From positions 1-7,299 of the forward strand of contig JAKEGI010000021.1 in NCBI GenBank assembly GCA_022615595.1: a stretch of DNA of 7,299 nt, read 5' to 3'. The DNA comes from Bacteroidales bacterium. GTDB lineage: Bacteria > Bacteroidota > Bacteroidia > Bacteroidales > VadinHA17. A program made the translations under genes and the position numbers. Under the pieces are notes generated by a model. The model saw only the letters and a program-made list of their open reading frames with translations, ran no database searches and was not told where the DNA came from. This document shows positions 1 through 7,035 of this stretch, piece after piece (the first letter of the stretch is position 1; every line of letters starts with the position of its first letter).

Positions 1-1510
1 CCCTCAGCCTGAAGGGTATTTCATCAAGAATCATTTTGCCGGTCTCGACTTTTGAGACGTCGAAGATGTCATTGACAATAGTGATCAGCAGATCTGCGGA
101 ACGCCTCAACAGTAAGGCAATCTCTTTCGATTCCCCGGGGAGGTCAGAGCGTGAAAGCATTTCAGTCATACCCACAATGCCGTTAAGAGGGGTTCTTATC
201 TCGAAGCTCATTCTTGCCAGGAGTTCAGATTTGGCTACGTTCGCCTCAGCCTCCTGCTTGCGTGCAGATTCAAGGGTTGTGACATCAATGAAGACCTCGA
301 GGGTTGCCTCTTCTCCCTTGAAGACAACAGGTATATCGTTACGAAATACTATCCTGTCTCCCTGTGCACCGCCCAGCCTGATAATTCTGCCTTGTCCAAA
401 CTGTCCTGTGAAATCGCTTACATAATCATTTCGCGAAAGATCGGGAACCAGCATTCCCGTCATCTGCTCCTCCTTCTCATACGAGAAAAGTGCTGCAGCC
501 TGCCGGTTTGCCCGAAGGATCTCGCGGTTAGCGTTGTACACAATTATGCCGACCGGCATCTGGTCAATAATGGAGATGAGCGTTGCCTCCGAGTCTTTTG
601 CTTCGCTAAGCTGCCGCTTCTGTCTTTTGAAGCGAGACACGAAGAGATTAATTATCAGGAGGATCACAAAAATGGTTGCCACACCCATTAACGCAGCATT
701 TCTTATAATATACTTCTGGAAGAAATCTGTCGGGGCAGAGAAGACGATCCCGAAATCAAGCCCTATTATGTTAATGGGATAGTAGGCAGATATAATCTCG
801 TTTGACAGACCTCCGGCACGAACGGAGTGCACCACCCTTCCCGAAATACCTTCGTTAAGGTCTTCGGTTATCTTTCTTATTTCCGAATACCGGGCTTCGC
901 CGGCATAGTTGTCGAACACCACCATTCCTGAGTCGTTCACCACCCATTGCCACTGGTTCTGTTCAAGATTATATTTTTCAAAAACACCTGAGAAGTATCT
1001 TTCAAAATCAATCGTAATGACAAAATTGCCCTGTACCTGGCCATCCTTTATTACCGGAAGATAAAATTTGTATTTGCCCCGCTCGTTCTCAAGGGTCTCG
1101 GAAGTATAGATTCGTGGCAGGGTCTGAGCGCGGTATGAACCGTCGAGCCATGAGTTCCTCTCTTCATCCTTGAAGAGTGTGTAAACGTCTCCGGCATTGT
1201 TGTAGAGCATCAACCCTACAATGATCTCCTCATATCTTGAGTAGTAGAGTTTGATTTTACCCTTGGCACGCTCATTAACCTGATCATCAGAAAAAAAGAG
1301 GGAGATATCATCGGAGAAATTAATTTCAGTCAGGTCGCTGACGATGTACATGCTTGTGTTGTCAATGTCAGATCCGACAATCCTTGCCTGCCTGTCAAGA
1401 AGCTTTACTGAATATTCAATCTGGTTCTTATACAAACTGTTATAAAAAACCAGATTAACAAGCATAATCAGCAGAAAGGCCGAATATGCAATTATCGTAA
1501 TCTTCTTCAT
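1..1510 (-). CDS. Membrane sensor histidine kinase (Cache-like sensor, PAS, HisKA), H-box His replaced by Phe; 3' end outside window
   Basis: Reading from the ATG at 1508-1510 gives 503 residues with no stop, so the C-terminus (normally the ATP-binding HATPase domain, perhaps receiver domains) lies beyond the window. A first membrane segment covers residues 4-23. An extracytoplasmic domain follows to about 268 and resembles a double Cache sensor (for example VIKDGQVQGNFVITIDF and WVVNDSGMVVFDN); this domain call is by eye. A second membrane helix spans about 272-291. A PAS domain runs from about 309 to 415, starting near SIIDQMPVGIIVYNANREI. A HisKA dimerisation domain follows, with the H-box near 428-444 and a later DIFDVSKVETGKM segment. 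The family autophosphorylates a His in SHEIRTPLN, but here the motif reads SFEIRTPLN (Phe436), so classical phosphotransfer is doubtful. The ligand is unknown. The gene lies 31 nt downstream of rsgA on the same strand and is probably co-transcribed with it. Confidence 0.9.
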   Translation of the reverse strand, partial: MKKITIIAYSAFLLIMLVNLVFYNSLYKNQIEYSVKLLDRQARIVGSDIDNTSMYIVSDLTEINFSDDISLFFSDDQVNERAKGKIKLYYSRYEEIIVGLMLYNNAGDVYTLFKDEERNSWLDGSYRAQTLPRIYTSETLENERGKYKFYLPVIKDGQVQGNFVITIDFERYFSGVFEKYNLEQNQWQWVVNDSGMVVFDNYAGEARYSEIRKITEDLNEGISGRVVHSVRAGGLSNEIISAYYPINIIGLDFGIVFSAPTDFFQKYIIRNAALMGVATIFVILLIINLFVSRFKRQKRQLSEAKDSEATLISIIDQMPVGIIVYNANREILRANRQAAALFSYEKEEQMTGMLVPDLSRNDYVSDFTGQFGQGRIIRLGGAQGDRIVFRNDIPVVFKGEEATLEVFIDVTTLESARKQEAEANVAKSELLARMSFEIRTPLNGIVGMTEMLSRSDLPGESKEIALLLRRSADLLITIVNDIFDVSKVETGKMILDEIPFRLR

Positions 1511-1541
1511 TGCGGGCTATTTTGTGCTGTAAAAATAAGGA

Positions 1542-2465
1542 TTATCTGTATTTAGGGTTCTCTCCGAGCATCATGCTTACATAGCTTTTATATCTCCACT
1601 GTTCTATCTCGCCGGATGTAACAGCTGAACGGACAGCGCAGTCCGGCTCGCTCAGATGCCTGCAATTATAGAAACGGCACCCTGATGATTGCCTGAATAT
1701 CTCCGGAAAGAAATGATATATCTCATTACGGTCGAAATCGATCACCCCGAATCCTCTTATCCCGGGTGTGTCTATAACATATCCTCCTCCCGGAAGAGGG
1801 TGCATCTCAGGGAAGGTAGTCACATGCTTTCCCTGTTCATGAAATTCTGATATATCATCCGTCCTGAGTGAGAGCGACGGATTAAGCCTGTTAAGGAGTG
1901 AGCTCTTCCCTACTCCGGAGTTGCCCGAGATAAGGGTCACCTTGCCCTTGAGAGCCTCTTTTATCTGATCGATGTTAATGCCCTCTGTAACAGAAATAAT
2001 ATACCCCGGATAACCCACCTTCTCGTACACACCTTTGACCCTGAGAGCCATTTCCATCTCCTCAGCTCCGTAAAGGTCTGATTTATTTATTACCAGGGAG
2101 ACCGGGATCCTGTATGCTTCTGCTGAAGCAAGGAACCGGTCAATGAACTCGACAGGGGTTGACGGCATCTTCAGGGTGACCATCAGGAATGCCTGGTCAA
2201 TGTTGGCGGCTATTATCTGCGACTCTTTTGATAGATTTGATGCTCTGCGTATTATATAGTTGAGTCTTGGTGTGAGTGCGCATATGACTCCGTCGTGCTC
2301 GTCAATTGTTACCCGGTCACCCACAGCAACAGGATTTGTGGTGCGGATGCCCCTGGTCCTGAATCGTCCCTTGATTGTACAGTCATGGACTGTGCCGGCA
2401 TCATCAAGTACCCTGTAGCGGCTGCCTGTCGACTTGATAACTGTTCCCTCTCTCAACTGCCTCAC
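1542..2465 (-). CDS. rsgA: Ribosome small subunit-dependent GTPase RsgA (YjeQ)
   Basis: RsgA is a circularly permuted GTPase that binds the 30S subunit late in its maturation, in the cytoplasm. The 307-residue product has the full family layout. An N-terminal OB-fold (about 1-65) includes NPVAVGDRV. The permuted G domain has its G4 motif NKSD at 127-130 before the P-loop GNSGVGKSS at 181-189, then the switch GKHVTT at 212-217 and G3 DTPG at 232-235. A C-terminal zinc-binding domain follows, with Cys263, Cys268, His270 and Cys276. Length is normal. The start is GTG at 2463-2465; reading upstream in frame, no ATG occurs before a stop at 2517-2519, so GTG is the best start. Only 15 nt separate it from the T-tract of the upstream terminator, so its transcription start is unclear. 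It precedes the sensor kinase gene by 31 nt. Confidence 0.96.
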   Translation of the reverse strand: MRQLREGTVIKSTGSRYRVLDDAGTVHDCTIKGRFRTRGIRTTNPVAVGDRVTIDEHDGVICALTPRLNYIIRRASNLSKESQIIAANIDQAFLMVTLKMPSTPVEFIDRFLASAEAYRIPVSLVINKSDLYGAEEMEMALRVKGVYEKVGYPGYIISVTEGINIDQIKEALKGKVTLISGNSGVGKSSLLNRLNPSLSLRTDDISEFHEQGKHVTTFPEMHPLPGGGYVIDTPGIRGFGVIDFDRNEIYHFFPEIFRQSSGCRFYNCRHLSEPDCAVRSAVTSGEIEQWRYKSYVSMMLGENPKYR

Positions 2466-2480
2466 CTTTAGGATAAAAAT

Positions 2481-2510
2481 AAAAAAAGTGATGTCAGGAA
2501 TGCCCTGACA
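2481..2510 (-). terminator. Intrinsic terminator downstream of the phosphofructokinase gene
   Basis: On the minus strand a perfect 7-bp stem (TGTCAGG with CCTGACA, at 2504-2510 and 2492-2498) encloses a 5-nt loop. Four bases (TCAC) and then seven T follow at 2481-2487. The stem begins 32 nt after the phosphofructokinase stop codon, which fits a Rho-independent terminator for that gene. It ends only 15 nt before the rsgA GTG, so it could also act as a leader hairpin affecting read-through into rsgA. That second role is inference. Confidence 0.75.
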
Positions 2511-2542
2511 CCACCTCTATATCATATACTCACATGAGCTTT

Positions 2543-3748
2543 TCAATATTCAGCAGCCATGAGGAAGAAAGGCTTCATCTCAAAGTTGGAATAGTAAGGT
2601 CTAAGCCTTTCAATATTGTAGTATTCAGAAACCTTTACAACCTTCTTGGAAGAGGTAACAACATCTATCGGAACGTTATCATAGCGTCCATTCTTGAGAA
2701 CGACAACACGTCCATGTATTCCCTTCATTATCAGGTCAAGCGCCAGGTTTCCATAAGCCATCGGCACTATTGAGTCTACTGCATCGGGATCGCCGCCCCT
2801 GACCATATAGCCCAGCTTCTGAGTGATGACATTGATAGTGCGTCCCTTGTTGAATTTTGCTGAGAGCTCCTTCAGTTCTGATGAGACGACATCACCAATT
2901 CCACCAAGCTTAGCATGACCGTATGCATCCTTTTCGGCATTTTCAAACACCATTTCGCCACCACGGAACATTGCTCCTTCCGAGATAAGAACAGTAGCAT
3001 ATTTGCTCGGGTTAAGGTTACGATCCTCAACAAGCAGTTTGGTAAGTTGCTCAATATCAAATTTATACTCAGGGATGACACATCTGTTTGCAGCACCTGC
3101 CATCGTCGGAAGCATCGCTGTAAATCCTGCGTATCTTCCGAAGACCTCAAGAACAAGCAGCCTCTCATGTGAACCGGCAGAGGTTCGGAGACTGTTCGTC
3201 ATCTGTATCGTACGTGTAACGCAGGTACTGAATCCTATACAGTAATCAGTCCCCGGTACATCATTATCCATTGTCTTGGGAATGGCCACAACCTTCACAC
3301 CCTGTTTGTAGAGATGCACACCATAGCTCAGGGTATCGTCACCTCCTATCGGTATCAGGTAATCAATGCCAAGCCACTCGAGGTTCTTTATAACCTCAGG
3401 AGTAAGGTCATTCACCTCATTCTTATAGCTATCCCTGAGATGCTCAGGAACTGATGCCCTGACGACATGACTGGGCCTGGTCCTTGATGTATGGAGAAAT
3501 GTGCCTCCGGTTCTGCCTGATTTATTTACGATATCGTCTGTAAGAAGCTGGAAACAGTCGCTGTTGTCAACTTTCGGATCTCTGATAATCTCAGTAATCC
3601 CGGCCCATCCTCTTCGTAGACCGATGACCTTATAACCTTCCCTGTTTGCCCTGATGGTGACAGCTCTGATTGCCGGGTTCAGACCCGGTACATCACCGCC
3701 ACCGGTAAGGATCCCGATCACTCCTTTGATTTTCTTCTGATTTGCCAT
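2543..3748 (-). CDS. 6-phosphofructokinase, predicted pyrophosphate-dependent type
   Basis: The enzyme phosphorylates fructose 6-phosphate to fructose 1,6-bisphosphate in glycolysis; pyrophosphate-dependent forms work reversibly. The 401-residue protein shows PFKA-superfamily motifs in order: GILTGGGDVPGLN near residues 12-24, GGDDT at 135-139, PKTMDND at 157-163 (catalytic Asp region), and EVFGRYAG at 201-208. ATP-using E. coli PfkA has Gly at the fourth position of GGDG and Gly before TIDND. Here these are Asp138 and Lys158, the pair associated with pyrophosphate specificity in this superfamily. The donor is therefore predicted, not shown. At 401 residues it is longer than E. coli PfkA (about 320). 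The ATG at 3746-3748 places the first beta strand about 9 residues in, as expected. It appears monocistronic: a promoter candidate lies upstream and an intrinsic terminator downstream. Confidence 0.94.
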   Translation of the reverse strand: MANQKKIKGVIGILTGGGDVPGLNPAIRAVTIRANREGYKVIGLRRGWAGITEIIRDPKVDNSDCFQLLTDDIVNKSGRTGGTFLHTSRTRPSHVVRASVPEHLRDSYKNEVNDLTPEVIKNLEWLGIDYLIPIGGDDTLSYGVHLYKQGVKVVAIPKTMDNDVPGTDYCIGFSTCVTRTIQMTNSLRTSAGSHERLLVLEVFGRYAGFTAMLPTMAGAANRCVIPEYKFDIEQLTKLLVEDRNLNPSKYATVLISEGAMFRGGEMVFENAEKDAYGHAKLGGIGDVVSSELKELSAKFNKGRTINVITQKLGYMVRGGDPDAVDSIVPMAYGNLALDLIMKGIHGRVVVLKNGRYDNVPIDVVTSSKKVVKVSEYYNIERLRPYYSNFEMKPFFLMAAEY

Positions 3749-3783
3749 ATTGTGTTACTGTTTGTGTGTTTGAATGCAGGCGG

Positions 3784-3815
3784 TAAAAGTAGGACTTTTC
3801 AAAATCATATCAAAA
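3784..3815 (-). promoter_or_regulatory. Candidate Bacteroidota-type promoter for the phosphofructokinase gene
   Basis: On the minus strand TTTTG (3811-3815) is followed by 19 nt and then TACTTTTA (3784-3791). This fits the Bacteroidota sigma-ABfr pattern of a -33 TTG and a -7 TAnnTTTG, differing only in the last base of the -7 box. The predicted transcript start would leave a 5' leader of roughly 30 nt before the ATG at 3748. Evidence is from sequence pattern only. Confidence 0.5.
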
Positions 3816-3835
3816 GGAGAGTGACCTGCTCCTTT
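3813..3835. repeat. Inverted repeat in the divergent intergenic region
   Basis: AAAGGAG (3813-3819) and CTCCTTT (3829-3835) form a perfect 7-bp inverted repeat around a 9-nt spacer. A T-rich run follows on the plus strand (3836-3852), giving it a terminator-like look, but no plus-strand gene lies upstream to be terminated. The left arm overlaps the predicted -33 box of the phosphofructokinase promoter, so it could equally be an operator. The role is unknown. Confidence 0.4.
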
Positions 3836-3845
3836 AATTTTTTAA

Positions 3846-3853
3846 TATTTTTG
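3846..3853 (+). promoter_or_regulatory. Possible -7 element for the truncated epimerase gene
   Basis: TATTTTTG matches the Bacteroidota -7 consensus TAnnTTTG exactly and lies about 42 nt before the ATG at 3896. No TTG is found at the expected -33 spacing upstream, and the stretch is AT-rich, so a chance match is possible. An SD-like AGAGGAG (3877-3883) lies 12 nt before the ATG. Confidence 0.3.
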
Positions 3854-3895
3854 AAGAAAAAGCGAATGGATAAAAAAGAGGAGCTGAGATAGAAT

Positions 3896-4387
3896 ATGAA
3901 AAGGGTTGTAATCACTGGTGCCGGAGGACTTGTTGGAACAAACCTGGTCGAACTTCTCCCGGACGGAGGCTATGATGTTGTTCGTCTTACCCGCACCAGG
4001 AACAAGGGAGACAATTATAAGTCATTTCAGTGGGATCCGGAGAGAGGTATTTACGACCAGGGTGCTTTCCGTGAAGGCGACGTAATAATTCATCTTGCCG
4101 GTGCAAATACCGGAGAGAAGCGATGGAGTCGCAGACGCAAGAGAGAGATTCTTGGCAGCCGCATCAACAGTGCACAATTGCTCTTTGCCGCAACGGTTGC
4201 AAAGGACATTCTTCCTTCAGCCTTTATATCTTCTTCAGCAACAGGCATCTACGGCTCAGTCGTCTCCCGGAGGATCTTCACCGAGACTGATCCTCCGGCG
4301 TCCGGTTTTCCTGGAGAAACATGCCGGTTATGGGAAGCTGCGGCAGATCCGTTTGAAGCTGCAGGTGTCAGGGATGAAATTTCGTAA
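3896..4387 (+). pseudogene. Truncated TIGR01777-type NAD(P)-dependent epimerase (YfcH-like), N-terminal half only
   Basis: The reading frame encodes 163 residues that match the N-terminal half of the TIGR01777 epimerase family, extended short-chain dehydrogenases of about 300 residues. Visible features are the Rossmann dinucleotide motif GAGGLVG (residues 8-14), the strand DVIIHLAGANTGEKRW, the segment ISSSATGIYGS with the catalytic-type Ser and Tyr, and the family-typical SGFPGETCRLWEAAAD. Homology stops after FEAAGVR at about 4372. Four unrelated residues and TAA follow. The second half, which normally completes the substrate-binding lobe, is not seen in any frame before the convergent protease gene ends at 4485, which suggests a deletion rather than a frameshift. 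The physiological role of this family is poorly known. A functional short protein is unlikely but not excluded. Confidence 0.75.
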
Positions 4388-4462
4388 TTATTTTTCTGTA
4401 CATGAAAGATTTACAGATGTTTTGCAGCACAATCAATTCTGTTGGACCAATGATTGACGGAT

Positions 4463-4476
4463 CGGTAAATTTACCG
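4463..4476. repeat. 14-bp perfect palindrome in the convergent gap
   Basis: CGGTAAATTTACCG reads the same on both strands. It lies in the 97-bp gap (4388-4484) between the converging epimerase remnant and protease gene. It could fold into a short hairpin as part of a bidirectional termination signal, or be a protein-binding site. No long T-tract follows on either strand, so a strong terminator is not supported. The rest of the gap shows no gene. Confidence 0.4.
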
Positions 4477-4484
4477 CCTTTAAC

Positions 4485-7016
4485 CTAATTGATCACAAGT
4501 CTGTGTGATGAGTCACCAGTTGTGGTGGTGAACTTTATTATGAAGACCCCTTTCCCAAGGTGAGAAAGATCTATTTCCCTCATTCCTTCAATTTCTGTTT
4601 CATACAGTTTTATTCCGCCGGTGCTGAAGACCGATATATTGGTTTTGCCCGTTGCAGGCACTGTAATCACGCCTCTGCCGGGGTTGGGGTAGAAAGTTCC
4701 GGGGTCAGATAATACTCTTGTTTCATCCGGCACCTTTTCGAAGATAAAGTTGTCAATGACAACTCCCTGTCCGGTGGGGCCTGCTTTAAAACCGAAGTAG
4801 TGAGTGCCGCTGAAAGCAGCCTGGACGATTGCCCTGTAGAATATCTCTTCAGTATAGCTGAAGTTCCTGGAAGAGAAGAGGCTGAGCTGTTCAATTGCTC
4901 CGTCATACCGGCTGTTTCCCCCCTTCAGGAAAAGCGACTCTTTTGTTGAAGGGTCAAGATTCCGGTAATTGAATCTTATCGCGTACTTCTCTCCTTTGAC
5001 AAGCGTAAAACCGGGGGTAAAGAGAATATTCTCATCTGCTGATGTAGGCTTCAGAATCAAGGCAGGATCATTCTGTGATACACCCGGTCTCCATCCCTCC
5101 TCTTCGAGGCTTGATCTCCATCCCCTGGGCAACGAAGTGACCGCATCATCAAATCCCTGCATGTAAGGAAATTGTGAAAGGGTGTAAATACCTGATCTCT
5201 TTTCTCCGGAGGCAGGCAGGGAGTAATTGTTATTCTGACTGTCTGTCACTGCCCAGACTGAATAATAATAGATCTCATCGCCATCAATACTCTCATCGGT
5301 AAAACTCGTGAAACTGCCGCGGTAGACAATCCTGCCGGCTGCTCCTATGGTGTCTCCCGTTTTGTAATATTTGCCTTCGAGAGGCTGCAGGGGGCCGGCC
5401 TCTTCTGAGACTGCAGCAATAAACTCTCCGGAGCTTACCGATTTCCAGGAGACAGACATGCCATAATCGCTTACCGGCACCAGGTCAAGGCCGACAGGAC
5501 GGTCAATATTCACCGTAAAAATTATGCTGTCACCCATATTTCTTATGTCACTGATATCTATGCCTGTCTGTGTGCCGTCCTGAAGAAAGGCATACGGGTT
5601 GGTGCCGTCGCTGAATGAAGCTGTTGCATCGGTTCCGGGCAGTACCGCAGACGAGACCGTGCCATCATACGAGGGTGTGCCGTTTTTCCTGAAAACATAT
5701 ACCTCGTCGGGCGGGCCCGATGCGTTACCCCTGTAGCGCTGATCGATTCGCTGAATGATCATTCCTGATGCAGGCAGGGTACCCTCATACATCCCCTCTT
5801 TTTTCCTGTACTCCACCACAAAAAACTGGTCAGGGCTATAGGGTGTCCTGATAATATAAGCGTTTCCCTCATCGCCTCCAAGCGGTTTAAGGGAGTATGT
5901 TCCTGACTTCCTTATCTCAGGAATTTTATCGAGCCAGCCTCCGTATTTATATTTCATCCATGCTCCGGGATGTCCCCTTCCGCTTGCCATGAGATCCCAC
6001 GGCCCTACCGGCACTGACTTGTTGTCATAATGATAAAGGTCCGGGGCACCCAGCAGTGAGTGGAACATTTCATGAGAGAGTGTACCCACTGTGACATTTT
6101 CAAGCTGGAAGGTATAACTGTTGACGGTAAGGGCACCGATCATAACGGTACGTGTATAGAGAGTCCATCTGTGAGGCCAGAGCAGTTCGCTCCATCCGTC
6201 AGGAGACCCTTTAACCACAAATGATATGTTGTCAACCTTTCCGTCCTGATTGATGTCGAAATTCACATTTTCAGGGAGCGTGTAGTTTTGAGTTGCCCAT
6301 AAAACTGCCCTTTCAAGCAACCCGTGTTCGCGCGAAGTTCTCTCATTGCTGTCCTTGTAACCCGACGGGTTGTCAGTGGCGTCATGAGGCTGATAGTATG
6401 ATCTCTTGTTAACATCAGTGAACCATATGTTTTCTGTAGCTCCGCCGGGGAAATGATGGCTCACAATATCCATTTTTCCGTATGATGCCTCTTTGTAATA
6501 ATATCTCAAAGAGCTTTCCGTGAGGCTGTTGAACCGTTGATCGTAAACTGATCTCATGACTGTGAAATCCGACTCGCCGCTGAACCTGATATAAATAACC
6601 AGGTTATTGAATGTCTTCGTTGATTTTGCCGAGGGAAGTTCTTTAAGGGATACGGTCGTCGCGGCCATCTCTCTGTTATGTCTGTCACGCCTGGCCTCGA
6701 CCCATGACGGTATCATAACGGTTGTCACCCCCGGGTTTTTTGAGTGATCGATCTCTCCTGCCCTGATGCCGGTAAATTTGAATTCGTCGCCCTCCTGTGC
6801 CAGGTAATAATAATAGCCGTCCGCTCCTTTTTTCAGCGGAAGACCTTTTGCGTCATGGAGGTAATTGAAGAATTCGTCACCAGAGATATAGAGCTCTATC
6901 ACCCTGCCGTCAGGAAGCGATTTTTTTACCGGGACAAAACTCAGCGGGGAAGAAAAAAGTGATCCGGCAAAAAGCAGAAAGGTGTATATGAGAAAAGTGC
7001 GCCTCATGATTGTCAT
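4485..7016 (-). CDS. Secreted M6-family metalloprotease with T9SS type A sorting domain
   Basis: The 843-residue product is predicted to be exported and then secreted or surface-anchored by the type IX system, where it would degrade extracellular protein. A signal peptide (about 1-23) has MRR and then a hydrophobic core; ATG at 7014-7016 and the Met4 codon at 7005-7007 are both possible starts. The M6 catalytic region covers about 130-370. It includes a Ca-loop-like DINQDGKVD (254-262), the zinc motif HEMFHSLLGAPDLY (315-328) and a Met-turn WDLMAS (340-345). A possible fibronectin-III-like segment spans about 507-604, and a jelly-roll-like region similar to cleaved-adhesin domains spans about 617-760; both are by-eye calls. 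The C-terminus (about 770-843), with FYPNPGRG and a closing LVIN, is a T9SS type A sorting domain. The zinc motif appears to carry one extra Leu compared with HExxHxxGxxD. The gene lies 19 nt downstream of a Crp/Fnr-type regulator gene. Confidence 0.92.
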   Translation of the reverse strand: MTIMRRTFLIYTFLLFAGSLFSSPLSFVPVKKSLPDGRVIELYISGDEFFNYLHDAKGLPLKKGADGYYYYLAQEGDEFKFTGIRAGEIDHSKNPGVTTVMIPSWVEARRDRHNREMAATTVSLKELPSAKSTKTFNNLVIYIRFSGESDFTVMRSVYDQRFNSLTESSLRYYYKEASYGKMDIVSHHFPGGATENIWFTDVNKRSYYQPHDATDNPSGYKDSNERTSREHGLLERAVLWATQNYTLPENVNFDINQDGKVDNISFVVKGSPDGWSELLWPHRWTLYTRTVMIGALTVNSYTFQLENVTVGTLSHEMFHSLLGAPDLYHYDNKSVPVGPWDLMASGRGHPGAWMKYKYGGWLDKIPEIRKSGTYSLKPLGGDEGNAYIIRTPYSPDQFFVVEYRKKEGMYEGTLPASGMIIQRIDQRYRGNASGPPDEVYVFRKNGTPSYDGTVSSAVLPGTDATASFSDGTNPYAFLQDGTQTGIDISDIRNMGDSIIFTVNIDRPVGLDLVPVSDYGMSVSWKSVSSGEFIAAVSEEAGPLQPLEGKYYKTGDTIGAAGRIVYRGSFTSFTDESIDGDEIYYYSVWAVTDSQNNNYSLPASGEKRSGIYTLSQFPYMQGFDDAVTSLPRGWRSSLEEEGWRPGVSQNDPALILKPTSADENILFTPGFTLVKGEKYAIRFNYRNLDPSTKESLFLKGGNSRYDGAIEQLSLFSSRNFSYTEEIFYRAIVQAAFSGTHYFGFKAGPTGQGVVIDNFIFEKVPDETRVLSDPGTFYPNPGRGVITVPATGKTNISVFSTGGIKLYETEIEGMREIDLSHLGKGVFIIKFTTTTGDSSHRLVIN

Positions 7017-7035
7017 GCCTTAACTTTCCCGCTGT

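Noticed and set aside
36..782. Three overlapping plus-strand open frames (36-425, 392-691, 534-782)
   Set aside because: They lie antisense to the sensor kinase, whose continuous frame encodes clear PAS and HisKA domains. The plus-strand products resemble no family.
2474..2481. TATTTTTA on the minus strand as a -7 box for rsgA
   Set aside because: It lies about 9 nt before the GTG, has no TTG at the right spacing upstream, and is explained by the terminator T-rich tail.
2534..3245. Plus-strand frames at 2534-2773, 2915-3172 and 3003-3245, and a second minus-strand frame at 2872-3168
   Set aside because: All are out-of-frame shadows of the phosphofructokinase gene, which has intact motifs throughout.
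4095..4457. Plus-strand frame overlapping the epimerase remnant in another frame, considered as a frameshifted continuation of the epimerase
   Set aside because: Its part beyond 4372 shows no similarity to the missing C-terminal half of the family, and its earlier part is only a shadow. A simple frameshift is not supported.
4667..5166. Short frames at 4667-4906 (minus) and 4969-5166 (plus)
   Set aside because: They are shadows inside the protease gene, whose frame carries the sorting domain and the preceding beta-rich domains.
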